Shown piece after piece: positions 33,721 to 48,700 of a stretch of 64,000 bases of DNA; positions within the stretch are counted from its first letter, which is position 1, and every line of letters starts with the position of its first letter. Location of the stretch: assembly GCA_016647705.1 (NCBI GenBank), contig CM028340.1:14337001-14401000 (forward strand), given 5' to 3'. The position numbers were made by a program, and so were the translations under genes. A model generated the notes under the pieces. The model did not search any database, had not been told where the DNA came from, and saw only the letters and a program-made list of their open reading frames with translations. This DNA comes from Eucommia ulmoides (lineage: Eukaryota; Streptophyta; Magnoliopsida; Garryales; Eucommiaceae).

Positions 33721-36700
33721 ATGGCTTTCGTTGATGGCGGGACTATCTCAGAGCAGAAGCTCAGTACTGAAGAACTTATAGTACTGATTTCAAACGCCGA
33801 AGAATCATCGGGAGAGATCAAACAGATTGTAGATTCTTCCACAACTTCCGCGAATTTCGAATCCGGTTCGTACTCATTTTCGAAGAACATCCAATCGGAA
33901 TCCCCAAATTTGGAGTTAACAGAAATTGAGAGCGCTAAAACTAGGGCACAATTCCCGCCATTATGGACCTCCTCCGCCCCAGATGGAACAGACACCAGAC
34001 GAAAATCAGCTGTGGTGTTGTGTTCTTCAAAGCCAAAATGCAGGTTGTTCGAGCCATCGTACCATAGCCCTAAGAATTTGGCGGAGAAGAGTACAGAAAT
34101 GACGGCTCCAAGCGGAAACTCACCTTATAGGAATTCGCCCACAGCGGCTTCATCTTCCAGTAGAGCGACAGCTACTACTCCTAAAGAATCTTCTAAGACG
34201 GCTCCTATTACTCCGAGAACGCAATTAATGGCTTCTCCCGGTGGAGAAGACGATGAGGATGAGATTGATGACGAGGTTTACACGTGCACAAATCCGCAAG
34301 ATTATGCAAAACCAGGTAAGAAATTTAAGGTCATGGTCTTGATTGAGTGGTTTGCTTTTGTTTGCATAATGGCTGTTTTGATTTCCAGCGTAACTGTTCC
34401 TAGATTCAGTAATGGCGAGCTTTGGAGCCTTCAAATTTGGAAATGGTGTGTGTTGATACTGGTTATCTTCTGTGGTAGATTGGTTACTGAATGGTGTAGT
34501 AAACTACTGGTTTTCTTGATCGAGAATAACTTTGTTCTCAGGAGGAAGGTTTTATATTTCGTTTACTCGTTGAAAAATAGCGTTCGGCTTTTCATTTGGT
34601 TGGGTTTGATTCTTTTATCATGGCATTTATTGATCAATAGAGGGGTCCGGAGAACAAGAAGAACAACTAGGATTTTGAATTACATAACAAGAGGAATTGC
34701 ATCTAGTCTTATAGGGGCAACTATTTGGATGGTGAAAACTTTTCTTATAAAGCTATTGGCTTCCTCTTTCCATGTTAAGAAGTACTTCGATAAGATTCAA
34801 GAATCGTTTTTCCATCAATATGTGCTCCGAAGACTCTCGGGTCCTCCATTAATGGAGTTTGGTGGGAGTTTTGCTAGTTCTAGGAGTAGTGGTCAGTTGA
34901 GTTTTAAGAAAACTCAAATGGGGAAGGAGATGGAAGAGGTGATTGATGTGGATAAGCTTCACAAGATGAAGAAGGAAAAGGTTTCGGCTCGGACAATGGG
35001 TGGATTGGTTGATGTAATTAGGACTTCGGGGTTGTCTACAATTAGCGATACAATAGCTGAGAGTGTTGACAATGAAGGTAGTGTTGATCGGAAGGAGATT
35101 ACTAGTGAGTTGGAAGCCAAAGTGACTGCGCAACGGATTTTTTATAATGTGGCAAAGCCTGGTCAAAAGTAAGAGCGGTTTTGTAACACATTTTTTCAAG
35201 TTCTTTTTTACTTTTCAGTGAAAAGCAGAAAAATATTAAGTATTTCAAAAAGTCAAATCGTATCTTAGTTTTGTGCTTGTACACATTTTTTTTTTTTTCA
35301 TTTGGAATTATCTTTATGTTTTTGTTTTCATATGTAATAGGTTCATCGAAGAGGAGGACCTTTTGCGGTTCATAACAAAGGAGGACGTCAGTAACGTGTT
35401 TCCTTTGTTTATGGGAGCAATGGACACAGGAAAGATTAAGAAATCGTCTCTAAGGAATTGGGTGGTAAGATCTATTCATCTTTTTTTTTTTTTCTTTCAT
35501 TTTATTGTTATTTCCCGTTTGATTGCTGCATATGTGGGGGGTTTTGTAGCATAAAATTTACAACAGTAAAAATTTGCACCATCTTTTGCTCCAATTACAC
35601 CAGAAAAGAGCACCTAAATCGGAAACCAAATTCTTTCAGCTAGCTAATCAGAGTGTCTTAGAATTAAAAAGAGGAAGACAATTACAAAAACGGTCATTTT
35701 CATTTTCTCTCTCAACCGTAATGCTAAAATACAACAATTTCTAAATTGATTAATTATAAAATCTGAATTCATGAATGAAATCTTTCTATTATATCAATGA
35801 TGAATTAGATCGTGATAATTGTAGGTCAACGTCTACAATGAGCGCAAATGTCTGGCACACTCTTTAAACGATGCCAAGACAGCAGTAGATGATCTGAATC
35901 AGATTGCTTCAGTTATCATACTTGTCGTGATCGTTATTGTGTGGTTACTCTTGATGGGTATCGCAACAACCCAAATTCTTGTTTTCATTTCGTCTCAGCT
36001 TTTGCTCATCGCATTTGTGTTTGGAAACACTGCAAAGACCGTATTTGAGGCCATTATTTTCGTGTTTGTGATGCATCCATTTGACATGGGGGATCGATGT
36101 GTCATTGATGGAGTACAGGTAACTATGGCCCCGTTTGTTTAGTGTTTCTGTTTTCAGAGAAAATTAGGAACAAAAACAGAAACGTGGAAACAAAAAAAAT
36201 GATTTGGTTTTTTTTTTTTTTTTTTTTTTTAATGCTCCCAGATTTAAAAAGAAAATTCTTGGAATAATAGAATTGTTCGCAGACCTCTATTTCTGTTCTA
36301 AATTTTTCGGGAACAGACAAAAATTTGGGAATGAGGTGCCATTTTTTTTTTGTCCAGAAAATTTGGAACAAAAACAGAAACACGGGAACAAAAGAAAATA
36401 TTTGTGTTCTTCCCAGTGATTGAACAAAAATTGTGTGGATTTTTAAAAGGCGTGAGAACGTAACAGAATTGTTCTCAAATTTCTGTTTCTATTCCAAATT
36501 TTATGGGGGAAAAAAGCACTAACAAACGACACCTTAGGGTTTTATTTCTTTTTTGTTATGTTCCTAGAATTGGAATAGAAATAGAAATACAGGAACAAAA
36601 CCATCTGTTTCTGTTACGGATTTTAGAATAGATTTCGTGTGGATTTTAAGAATGTATGATCGATTTATTTTTTGGTCAATAATTTTTTTTGTATTCGTGC

Positions 36701-39700
36701 AGATGGTTGTTGAAGAGATGAACATTTTGACTACGGTTTTTCTGAGATATGACAATGAGAAGATATTTTATCCAAATTCGCTTTTGGCTACAAAACCCAT
36801 AAGCAATTTTTACAGAAGCCCGGAAATGAGTGATTCCGTGGAGTTTGCTGTCGATGCCTCAACTTCAGCTGAAACTCTTGCCGCTCTCAAAACTAAAATC
36901 AAATCGTAAGTCTACTCTATTTTATTCAATTCGTGGTGTATTACATTGTTTCGAATAAATTTTTAAAGCATAAAGGCTCCGTTTGGTGAACTTTTTTGTT
37001 GAAATATGATATTTACGAGTCTACTTTTTTATTTTTGGTATATTCATTGTAGGGCTTTATTAGCCCATTCATTTCGTTTCTAATTTAATTTGCTCCTGTA
37101 ACTATATAATTAGGGGATTAAAACTCATTCTATATACATGAATATAAGATAAAATATTCTTCTTTTTTCCTATATTCTTTTTGGTATCTAGAACTAAAAT
37201 TTTCCCTACCCAAACCCTAACAGCCACCACATCCGCCGCTAGATCGCAAAACCCTAACCCTAACCAGCAACCACCAACCAATCGCGAACCAGATCACAAG
37301 AGGCCTACCCCGCCGCTGGTGCACCATCTTGAATCAATTTCTTCGCGAAACCCTAACCAGTCGTTGCTAACCAAATCAGACCCTACCCAGCCGCCGACAA
37401 CCAGATCGCAACCCTAACCAACAGCCGTTGCACCACCTCAAACCCTAACTACCAGCCGCCACACCACCGCAAACTAGATCACGAAGCCACCGCCACTGCC
37501 AGACCATGAACCATCGCAAAGCCTAGTTTCGCGACTCACTCTTCACGAACCCGAGTTTCGCAAAACCAGCCTGTCGAACGCTGTCGTCCAGCACCTCTCT
37601 TGTGCTACTGATAATCGCACATTGCGGCTTGCTGCAAGTCGCGGATCGTTCTACTCGTCACCGTTGTTTTCTATCTGTTGGTGTTCCAGATGTCTTAAAT
37701 ACACGACCGTTTCTTCTTTTTATTATATGATTGGGTAAGTATCTTTGTTTACCCTTCTCATATTGTATCTTCTTGTTTTTGGAGCCTGGTTAGTGTTCAG
37801 TAGCATTTGTCCGATTGTTTCGCTACTACAATCTCGTCTCATCTATCTCTATGGCATTCGGAAAAGAAGGTGACGTCCCATCTCAGACCGTTCTTGCTCC
37901 ACAGCTACCCACCTGCTCAAATTCTACCCGTGCGACTGAGGCCACGATCCAACGTGTTACAACCATCTTACTCAGTAGAGAAAATTTTCATGCCGCTCTC
38001 AACGAATCACGAAACTTCGAGCTCTACCGTGAAATTTCATATGCCTCCTAGTTCCAAGCATCCTTGAGACTATTAGTTGCGGATTACTTTGGGTACCTTC
38101 AAACTTTGTGGGAAGAACTTGTGCAGTATGAACCTCTGAGTGAATTCTCTGAGAATACTGCTAAGATCGAGTCCAAGTGTCAGGATCATCGTCCCACATA
38201 TCATTTCTTGATGGGTTTAAATTTGGAGTACAAGAATCTTCGTACTCAGATTTTAAACACATCAACGATGCTCAATCTATATAGTGCATTCTCTACTGTC
38301 GACAACGATTCAAAACGTCGCCTCCTTCTCCCACCAGAAGTCACTCATTCTATCCTTGAGCAGATGACCTTTCTACCACTCCCCCTCCCCCCGGTCTCGT
38401 CCTTGTCCATTAGGAACGCCACCATACTCTCAGTACCGCCGAAAGCCTGGCCACCACATTGATTTTTGTTATAATCTCCATCCTGAGTTGAAACCTCGAA
38501 GCCTAGGAAGGAGGGAGAAAAGGAAAATGAGCACCACATACTGGTGTTATTGTTGATATTGTCCCCGGTCCGACAGATCCACCACCAGCTCCCCTAGACG
38601 TTTCCCACGTGCATGCCCAAATTGCCTAATTTTAGGCTCAGTTAACCCCTTTGGCATCGTCTTCCGGCCTACAACTGCTTTTGCCTCAGGTACTCCTACT
38701 GCACTTTATGGTAATTCTAGTCGTTTACTTGAATTCTGGACTCCGGGACTAACAATCACATGACTGATGACTTTTCTACCTTTACTTCTCCTGTTTTACT
38801 TATCAACCAATCTATGTGCATTGCAAATGGTATATCTATCCCTATTCATTGTCAGGGCGATGCCTGCTTGTCCCTTGATACTATTCTTCACTTTGTTTAT
38901 TATGTTCCTAAATTTGCTTAGAATCTTCAATCAGTTAGTTGATGTGCTAAAAACCTTAACTGTGCCGTTATTTTCTTACCTGATTGTTGCTTCTTGCAAG
39001 GCCTGACTACGAGGAAGATTTTTGGCAGGGAATATGAACGCTATGGTCTCATCTACTTCGGAAGTCCTCCACCTCCAGCCATTCTACCTTTTAATATGCA
39101 AGCTTTTGTATTGCCTGTTTTTTATTTTCTATTTGTTCATTCAAAAATTTAAACTTGTGGCATGCCCGTCTGGGACATACGAATTTTCAATGTTTATGTT
39201 GGTGTCTCTCTATTAATAAAGCTTGCAAGGATTTTAAATTTCAATGTATGGTTTGTGAATTGTCTAAACACACATGCATCTCTTACATTCCTCGTATGCA
39301 CCTTGCATCCCAAGCCTTTAATCTTATCCATTATGAGATTTGTGGACCCACTCCTGTTACAGCAATTTCCAAACACCGCTATTATGTCACCTTCATAGAT
39401 TATTATAGTCGGTGTACTTGAGTTTATTTGATGAAGCACAAATTAGAGGTCTACACTCACTTTACTCACTGTCTTCAAATGATAAAAACCCAATACTAAA
39501 CCGTCATGTGCAATATCATGTTAGATAACGAATGAGAATAGTTTTTCGATGAATTTTGGTATGAGCTTAATAAGCAAGGCATCCTTCAGTAACTGACATG
39601 TGCCTACAACCTTGAACAAAATGATGTGGCAGAATGTAAGAACCATCATCTCATCTCTGTAGTCCGTTATCTTTTGCGCAGAATGAATGTTCCTGAATCT

Positions 39701-42700
39701 TTTTGGCACATGACAATTTTTATTGTCGCCTATCTTATTAATAGCACCTTGAGTTGTGTCCTTACAAGCAAACCCTCCTTCATGTACTGCAACCCACTAG
39801 CATCATTTTTCCTATCCTACCCTGTGTTTTTAGTTGTATGTGTTTTGTCCAGAATCGGAGCCTTACTTGAACCAAGGTAGATAAATCTATTCGGTGTGTT
39901 TTCCTTGGCTATTCATCCATGTCGAAAAGATATAGGTGCTATGATCCAGTTACTCATCATACTAACCACTCTCTTGATGTTACGTTCCTCGAAATTGTCT
40001 CGTATTTCTCCGGTACTATACATTCTCCATCAATCAAGGTAACCACTACTGAGGATCATACCTTCCTTTCACGATCTATTCCTATTTTTGATATCTCTTC
40101 CCTGATCACACCACACTTATCACTTACCCCTCACTTGCCCCATTACAGGTTTACTCTTGTCGCCCTCTTGCCTCACATCCCTTGCCAACATCTTCTCTGG
40201 ATTCTGGTATATTTCCATCTCCCATTATTTTTGACTCTGTTCCCCCTCGTTACTTGACTTGGGAACATCACCTACCATCCCACTACATTTTTTTTTTTTT
40301 TTTTTCATTTTTTACTAATCATCCGATTTCCAAGTAATTGTTTTTTCAGGAGCTCTCGGATCAATATCCTTGGTGAAATTGATTCATGTTGGCCTAGTGA
40401 GCTATTCGAGAAAGTGGGTGAATTGGGTAGTTATAAAATTTTGAACAATTTAAATCTTAAACACTTAATTAATCAAATAATCAATTTATCCTAAATCAAT
40501 TATTATTTTTGTTACGTAGCGAAAAAATGTTCAAATCTAAATGCACACCCAAACAAAATGTAAAGAAAACAAACAAAACAGAATACCATTATATATCTTG
40601 GTTCAGCAAGCTAGCCTTGCTTAATCCAGTTCTCCGAGCTCCATGGAGATTCGCACCCACTAAAAACCCAGATTCCTTTAAAAATAGGAAGCAAACCCTC
40701 ACAATGATTCTTTTCGCATGCTCAAAATCAACATTTACAATTCTCTTTTCACAGACTAAGGAAGAATCTTATCTTTTTGCAGGCTTAAAACTACCCTAAT
40801 TCTATTACAGGAAGAATCACAGCCTAATCTTTTTACCAGTCTAAGAATCAAACCTCACCACACTCCAAGTATCATTTTCACCAGTAAAGATGGAACCGTT
40901 ACAATTTACTCACAAAAAATTCAATTTAGGAAGAATAAAAATCTACTTCTTTTAAAGGGAAAAGAATAACCTAACCTTTTTACACTCTAGGTAAAAATCA
41001 AACCTCAATCTTTTTCCCGGAAAAAATTGAAACCCAAGCTACCCTGACTAGATACAGACCCAACTGTATCTAATCCGTACAAACTCACCAAATACAAAAA
41101 ATGAGTTTCTTTCCATTCAGAGCTTCTACCACCTCAAACAAAATTATACTCAATTAATGTCCCGAAATTTACTAGTGATAGAATTTTAAGGGAGGAATAT
41201 AATATCTTATTAAAACAAATATGGGTAGCAAGAATTAAACACATAATCAGATAATTTCACAAAAATTGTTTTAAAAAGGATTTTTATGCTCTTTAAGTTT
41301 GAAAACGATTTTACTACGATCTTAAAACCAAGTAATTAATAATAATATGAAATCAAAAGTAAGTACAACAATCAGAATTGCAAGGCAACACAGATCGGTG
41401 ACGCTAACACAATAACGCTTTAACTCAAGAATTTTTTTACACAATAATCTCACGAATGATCTCTCGAATAAATCTCAGAATAATATCTCTTAGAAAATCT
41501 CAAGAACTTGATAGTTCTTGATGATGTGGTGTCTCATAATATGAAATTCGCTAGTCTATTTAAATAGGTTTGAAACAAGTTCTCCAACGGTTAGTTTTCA
41601 CAAGATAAGATTTTAAAGTGCACTTATAGACCCCATATATCATAACCATTCAATCCTAGTATAATTCACTCAGATATAGCTTTTAAAACTTTCAATTAAG
41701 TTCCCAAATTATTTCTTAATTATTAATCACATAGATAAGAAGTATTTAATTAACCAAATTGAGAAACACTTCAATTATATATACCATATCTATAAGAATA
41801 TCAAAATAGATATGTTATATCTTAAATATATTCAAATCACCAAAATATTTCAATCAAATATGCCAAAAACGGCTAGTATTTGATTAGATCCTTAAAATCC
41901 TCGAGATCTCAACCAAACAGTTGGTTAACCGATCCTTTGCCCATCGGTTGACCGATCAATACAGCTTGTAACATAGGTCAGCCCTTAAAGGGCAGTCAGT
42001 TAACTGAAAACCCCCAGGATCGGTTGACCGATCGATTGAGGATGTGATCCAAGCCAAAATCGAGCCCTGGTCGGTTGACCAATTGATACAGAAAGTTTCA
42101 CTTTGGCCAATCGGTTGATTGATCTCTCCTGGTTGGTTAATCGATCGATTCAGAGAGTTTCAACATTCCAGCCCGTAGCCAATCGGTTATGTCGGTTGAC
42201 CGATAGATTCAGAGAGTTTCACTTTGGCTAATCGGTTGGCCGATCTCTCCTGGTCGATTGATCAATCTATTCAAAGAGTTTTATCAATTTGTGTCGTGTG
42301 TGATCCTAATTCGAGATATATTAAGAGTATAAGAGTGTTTGAGTTGTTTTCACCTAATTTCTTCGTAATCTTCAACACTCTTTATTTCTTCAACGTTCAT
42401 CTTTGCATCCTTGATAATTTCTTCATGATTTGAAACTCTTATACTGAAACACTCAATAAACACATTAGCTCTACAAAAAATATCAACCCTTAATTGTCTA
42501 TCAAAAATCTCGAGATCAACAATTCAGTTGTCATTCCTCGCCTATACATGAGGTCCTCTAGAATGTAAAGTAGGTAGCCGGCTATGCAAGCCGAGATGGA
42601 TGCTCTATAGCGGAATCAGACACGAGAATTGATCGACTTGTCGCCTGGTGCAAGGCTGGTTGGTTGACTGATGGATAGATTAATCAATATAAAACACGAC

Positions 42701-45700
42701 TTGTCGTTAAGGGCTACACACAAATCCCGGGTAAAGACTTTGGTGCCACTTTTGGCTCGGTTGCTAAATTGATTACTTTTCAACTCCTTGTATCATTGGT
42801 TGCCTCCTGTTCTTGGCCTCTACACCAGTTAAATATCAAGAATGTCTTCCTTAATGGCGACCTGATTGATACTATCTATATGGAGCCTCTACCTGGATTT
42901 TGAACTCGGGGTGTATTCGGGCAAAGTCTGTCGACTTCGAAAATCACTCGATAGACTTAAGCAATCGATTCAGAGAAGTCATCGTTAATATGGGGTTTAC
43001 CCAGTGTCAATCAAATCATACCTCATCAGTCGCCAGCACCAGAGACAATGCATTATTATCTCAGTTTACGTGGATGACATTATTATCACAGGAGACGACG
43101 CACTTGTTAATAAGGCAGGTAAAGAAGGATCGCGGATAAACTTTTGACATCAAGGATTTGGGCCCTCTCCGTTACTTTCTTGGTATTGACTATTGAGGTT
43201 GCTTGATCTCAGCAAGGTATCTCTCTATGCCAAAGGAAATAAGCCCTTAATTTTCTTTAGGACATTGTAGGGTTGGTCATGGGCTGGGCTTAGGCCAGGC
43301 TCTACTAGGATATTACAAAAAATTGCTAGGCCCGAGCCCTATGATCAAGTCCTATTACCATTCCCACTCCCGACCCTAAATGAAATTTTTCAAGCCCAAT
43401 CCTGGCCCTATAATTACACACTAAACAAAAAATATTTTGTTAGAATATGCACGAAATACTGCAATTAATTTTATAAATTGGCGATCGGCATTGCGTTGAG
43501 ATCAATTTCTGAAGAAAAGTAAGAATCCATACAGTGATTGAAGAACAAAATCAAAATAATTACCTTCTGTGAAATGGATTGATGAGCAGCCTTGTAATCT
43601 TCATTCAGAACCTGCACCACTTCTAAAAGCTTCCTCTCTTATTTGTGCTATCCACCTGAAAAATTCACACAGAATTAGAACGTAAAGAAATTATAGTTAA
43701 ATTACAAGAAATTATAGCACTAAAGTATTAAGAAATGTTCTTCAATATGTATATCAAATAATGTTTACAGAGGGCTGTTTATATACAGCTCTAAGGGAAC
43801 TAAAAAAGGAAATAAATCTCCTAAAAACTGCAACTATCAATCAGTTATAATTTTGCCTAAAGAAAGAAAGAAAATCAATAATCCTAATCACAAATTAGCT
43901 ATCAGCCCCTTAAATTACATGAAATCACATTACCAAAAATCTTACGGATTCTAACACTCCCCCTCAAACTGGAATGTAAATGTTTGTCATTCCTAGCTTG
44001 TTTACCATATCTTCAAAGTTCGGCTTGTGCAGACTCTTTGTCAAGACATCAGTTGTTTTGTCTCTGGTTGGATATATATGTCATGCAAATACTCTCATTA
44101 TCAATCTTCTCTTTGATAAAATGACGATCTACTTCCACATGTTTTGTCCTATCATGATGAACTGGATTGTGAGCGATACTAACCACAGCCTTATTGTCAC
44201 AATAAAGCTTCATTGGATCGTTACTTGAGATCTTTAATTCTCTTAGTAGTCTTTTGAGCCACACCCCTTCACATATGCCATGAGCTAAGGCTCGAAATTC
44301 AGCTTCCGCACTACTCCTAACTACTACGGGTTGTTTTTTGCTTCTCCAAGTTACTAGATTTTCCCAAACATAGGTACAATACCCAGAAGTTGATCTTCTA
44401 TCCATAGAGGAACCTGCCCAGTCAGCATCTGTGTCCACTTCCACCATCCTGTTGTCTCCTTTCTTGAAGAATAGCCCTATCCCAGGAGTGTTTTTTAAAT
44501 ACCTTAGTATCCTGTTGACTGTCTCAAGATGTCTCTCCTTTGGTGAGTGCATAAACTGACTTACTGCACTTACAGCGAAGGCAATGTCTAGACGGGTGTG
44601 TGCTAGGTAAATTAGCTTGCCTACTAGTCTTTGGTACTGCTCTTTGTTCACCTCTTTGCCACCTTCAAGTCCAAGCTTTACATTGGGCTCCATAGGTGTC
44701 TCAGCTGGTTTACATCCCATCATTCCTATGTCACGGAGAAGATCCAGGATATATTTCCTCTGAGAAACTACTATACCTGCACTGCTTCTGGCGACTTCCA
44801 TTCCCGAGAAATACTTGAGAGTGCCCAGGTCTTTTAGTTTAAATTCTTCTGCCAAGTTTCCTTTTAACTATTCCAGTTCACTGTAGTCGTCTCATGTGAC
44901 GATAATATCATCCACATACACTATCAGAATAGTCATTTTTCTACTCTCGGAATGCTTGTAGAAAAGGGTTTGATCTGCTTGTGATTGTTGGAAACCCTGT
45001 TTCTTCACAGCTTGAGTAAATCTCTCAAACCACTCTCTTGGAGACTGTTTTAAGCCATAAAGAGATTTTTTCAACTTGCAAACCAAATTTTCCTTCTGTT
45101 TGAACCCTGGTGGTGGATCCATATACACTTCTTCATGCAAGTCTCCGTTCAAGAATTTATTTTTTACATCTAGTTGTTGGAGTGGCCAATCAAGATTTGC
45201 TGCCAGCAACAGAAGAACTCTGATTGAGTTGAGCTTGGCAATTGGTGCAAATGTCTCCTTATAGTCTATCCTATATGTTTGAGTGAAGCCTTTAGCGGCC
45301 AGCCTTGCTTTGTATCTGCTAATACTACCATCTGCATTAAATTTGACTGTGAACACCCATTTGCAACCAATTGTAGTTTTCCCTCTTGGTAGCTCTACAA
45401 CCTCCCATGTATGATTTCTTTCTAAAGCTCCCATTTCTTCTAGAACAGCCTCCTTCCATTTTGGATCTGCAAGAGCTTCTTCAACGTTTCTCGGTATTTC
45501 AATACCTGTCAGAGCAGTGGTAAAGGCAGAAAAATTTGGAGACAATTTATCATACGAAACAAATTTGGAGATTGGGTGTTGGGTACACGCTCTTACACCC
45601 TTCCTAATAGCAATAGGAACATGAAGGTCCTCTATACTTGGTGTATGTTGCCTTGGCAGTTTCAACTCTTCGTCCTCAACGTCATTATTGGTCTCAGGAC

Positions 45701-48700
45701 TTTCAACAAGAGCAGGAATTGGTTCAGATTCTTGGCGTTGCTAAGCGTCAGACTTGTCAATACTATAAGAATGCTTCTTACGTGAATAAACAATCTCTTT
45801 CCACCGGCCTTTCTGTGGCACAACAGGGTCGGTGAGTTCAGTTGGAATGGGTAAAGGAAGTAGTACACCGGGTTCTGAAGGTTCGACTGAGGTGCGCAAA
45901 GGAATGGGTGGTGGTAAAGAACTGGACACTTCAGGCTCGAACTCTTCCCAAGACTCTGTTTCACCTTGAATCTCCCCCTGAAGTGAGGATTTGGGAAAGA
46001 ATGCTTGGTTTTCAAAAAATGTGACATCCATTAACACGAACATTCAATGGAGAGTGGGAGAGTAACACTTATACCTTTTCTGTGTAGACGGATACCCAAT
46101 GAAAACACACTTGACGGATTTTGGATCAAGTCTTGATTTGTTTTTTCGGTGATCATGGACAAACACAGTGCACCCAAAGGTCTTTAGAGGGATAGATAAG
46201 GGGCAAATGTGTATAAGGACAGACATGGGTGTTTTGAAATTGAGGACTTTTGATGGCATACAATTTATGAGATGACAAGCAGTAAGGATGGCTTCCCCCC
46301 AAAAATACTTTGGAATCGACATGGTAAACATTAGGGCTCTGGAAACTTCAAGTAAATGTCGATTTTTCCTTTCTGCTACCCCATTTTGTTGTGGGGGTAT
46401 CAGTACATGAACTTTGGTGAATGATATCATTAGTTGATAGAAAGTCTCCTATGAGTGTTTTGAAATATTCGGTTCCATTATCAGTTCTCAAAACTTTGAT
46501 TGTGGTTTGAAACTGGTTTTTTACCATAGCATGAAAACTTTGAGGTTGCGTTTGGGTAAGGGATTTGATAAATCCAAGGGATTTGTGAAATGAAGGAATT
46601 TTAAAATCCTGAATTTTGAAATCCCTTCGTTTCACAAATCCGTTGTTTGGATAATTGTTTGAACTATTTGAATAATTTTTTTTTCTATTTTTTATCCACC
46701 TTCTGGAAAAAAAAAAAAAAAAAAAAAAATGGAAACAGGCGACGAACAGATGAACACCGAAGAAGACGATTTCGAAATCGTTCGAAATCGAAATTGTTTG
46801 TTCGATTTCGAACAAGTATTTCGATTTCCGAAATCGTTTGTCCGAAGATGAAATCGATTTTGAAACCTAAATAGGATTCGAAAAACGAAATCGAAATCGA
46901 TTTCGAAACCTAAATAGGGTTCGATTTCCAAATTGAAATCGATTTCGAACCCTAAAACAACAATCGACGATCGACGACGAAGCTAAATAGGGTTCGATTT
47001 GCAGAACGACGATGAAAACGAAGCTGAAGACGACGAACGAAGAAGACGACGACAAATGCGACGACGAACCAGAAGTTGAGATGACGATCGACGACGAACC
47101 ACAAACCAGAAGTTACAACGACGAAGATGACGATGACGACGATGAATCAAAAGACGACGACGACGAAGAACATGAACCGGAAGACGATCGACGAATGAAA
47201 TCGACGAAGAAGAAAAAGAAGAACGAACAAGAGGCAGAAGAAGGAAGAACGAAGCAACGACGGATTTCACAAATTCAACCTCTCCCAAAATCATTTCCAA
47301 ATCTTTCCATTCACTCTTCAAGGGATTTGACAAATCCTTCTTTTCTAAATTCCAAACACACCCAAACAAGGAATTAATTAAAAGGGGATTTTGAAATCCC
47401 TTAACTAAATGAAATCCCCCCAATAAATCCTTTATCCAAACACAACCTGAAAGATTTTCGCAACTTCAGACTTCTCTTTGAAAAGATAAACCCAACTGAC
47501 TCTTGTATGATCATCAATGAATGTAATGAACCATCTTGTACCCGTGACATTGTGAATGCGAGATGGTCCCCAAACATCACTATGAACTAGGGAAAATGGA
47601 CTAGACTCACTGTAGGGTTTAGCTGGAAAAGATGCTCGTGTGTGTTTAGCAAGTTGGCATATCTCACAATGAATTTTTTTGGGATCTTTATTGATAAATA
47701 ACCCAAGAAACAAGCGTTTGAGATAATGAAAATTGGGGTGACCTAACCTATAGTGCCTCAACAATACATCTTTATTTGAGACTGATGGTAGAGCAATTTC
47801 AGCCATTTCGGCTTCTTTATCCCTGCATTCATCATTCTCAAAGTAGTAGAGTCCACCTTTCTCTCTACCAATGCCAATCATCATCTTCTTCGACCCCTGT
47901 CCCTGTATTAGACACACATCATTAGAGAAATTAGCAGTGTAATTAAGGTCTTGAGTCAATTTACTGATCGACACAAGATTGCAAGCTAAATTGGGTGTTG
48001 TAACACGGAATGTAGAACAAAAATTTTTGATAGGCGTATAGAACCTTTTCCAGCAACCGAAGTGAAAGTTCCATCTGCTATTTTAACTCTTACGTTCCCA
48101 TGATATGGCATATAAGAGTAAAACAGCGACAAATTACCTGTCATGTGGTCAGACGCACCAGAATCAAACACCCAAGGATTTTGCTTTTGTATATGGAAAG
48201 CAGTACCTTGATGAGTAGAATTATTAGTGGCATTTTTAGGGGTCATCACAGATTGTTGATTGAGTAGATTTAGCAATTGTTTAAGCTGTCCTCTGTTAAA
48301 AAAAAAAAAACACCGGTTGATTCAGTACTACTGGTCCTCTCACTTTTCTCCTCAGTTGTAGCTTGAAGAGCTCTTCCTTGACCCTGCCCTCGAGGTTTCA
48401 TGTCTACAGGTTTACCATGGAGATCCTAGCAGCGTTCTCGTGTATGACCAAGCTTGTTACAGTGTGAGCAGCGTGGTCTCTGACCTAGTGTTTGATCAGC
48501 GGATCTGTTGGCAAAATTCCGAGCAATAAGAGCAATATTTTCTACAGGTCGATTGCTAATAGGCAAGGCTGTTTGGTCCTTTTCTTCTCCAAGCATCACC
48601 CTCCGCCTGCTAGCTTCATGCCGGACCTCTGCAAAGGCTTCTCTGTTTGATGGCAGCGACCTTCGACCAAGAATCTGGCCACGTACTTCATCTAAATCCT

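Noticed and set aside
33567..33995. 142-codon - strand ORF over the MSL10 start
   Set aside because: It lies antisense to the MSL10-like N-terminus, has no recognisable domain, and follows from the codon composition of the sense gene.
37253..37270. Telomere-like CCCTAACCCTAAC
   Set aside because: Only two units, surrounded by other CCCTAA-rich but irregular words. It is not an interstitial telomere array.
47012..47377. 121-codon ORF rich in Asp, Glu and Lys
   Set aside because: It is the translation of a GAC/GAA triplet block within a non-autonomous transposon; such acidic runs match many proteins by composition only.
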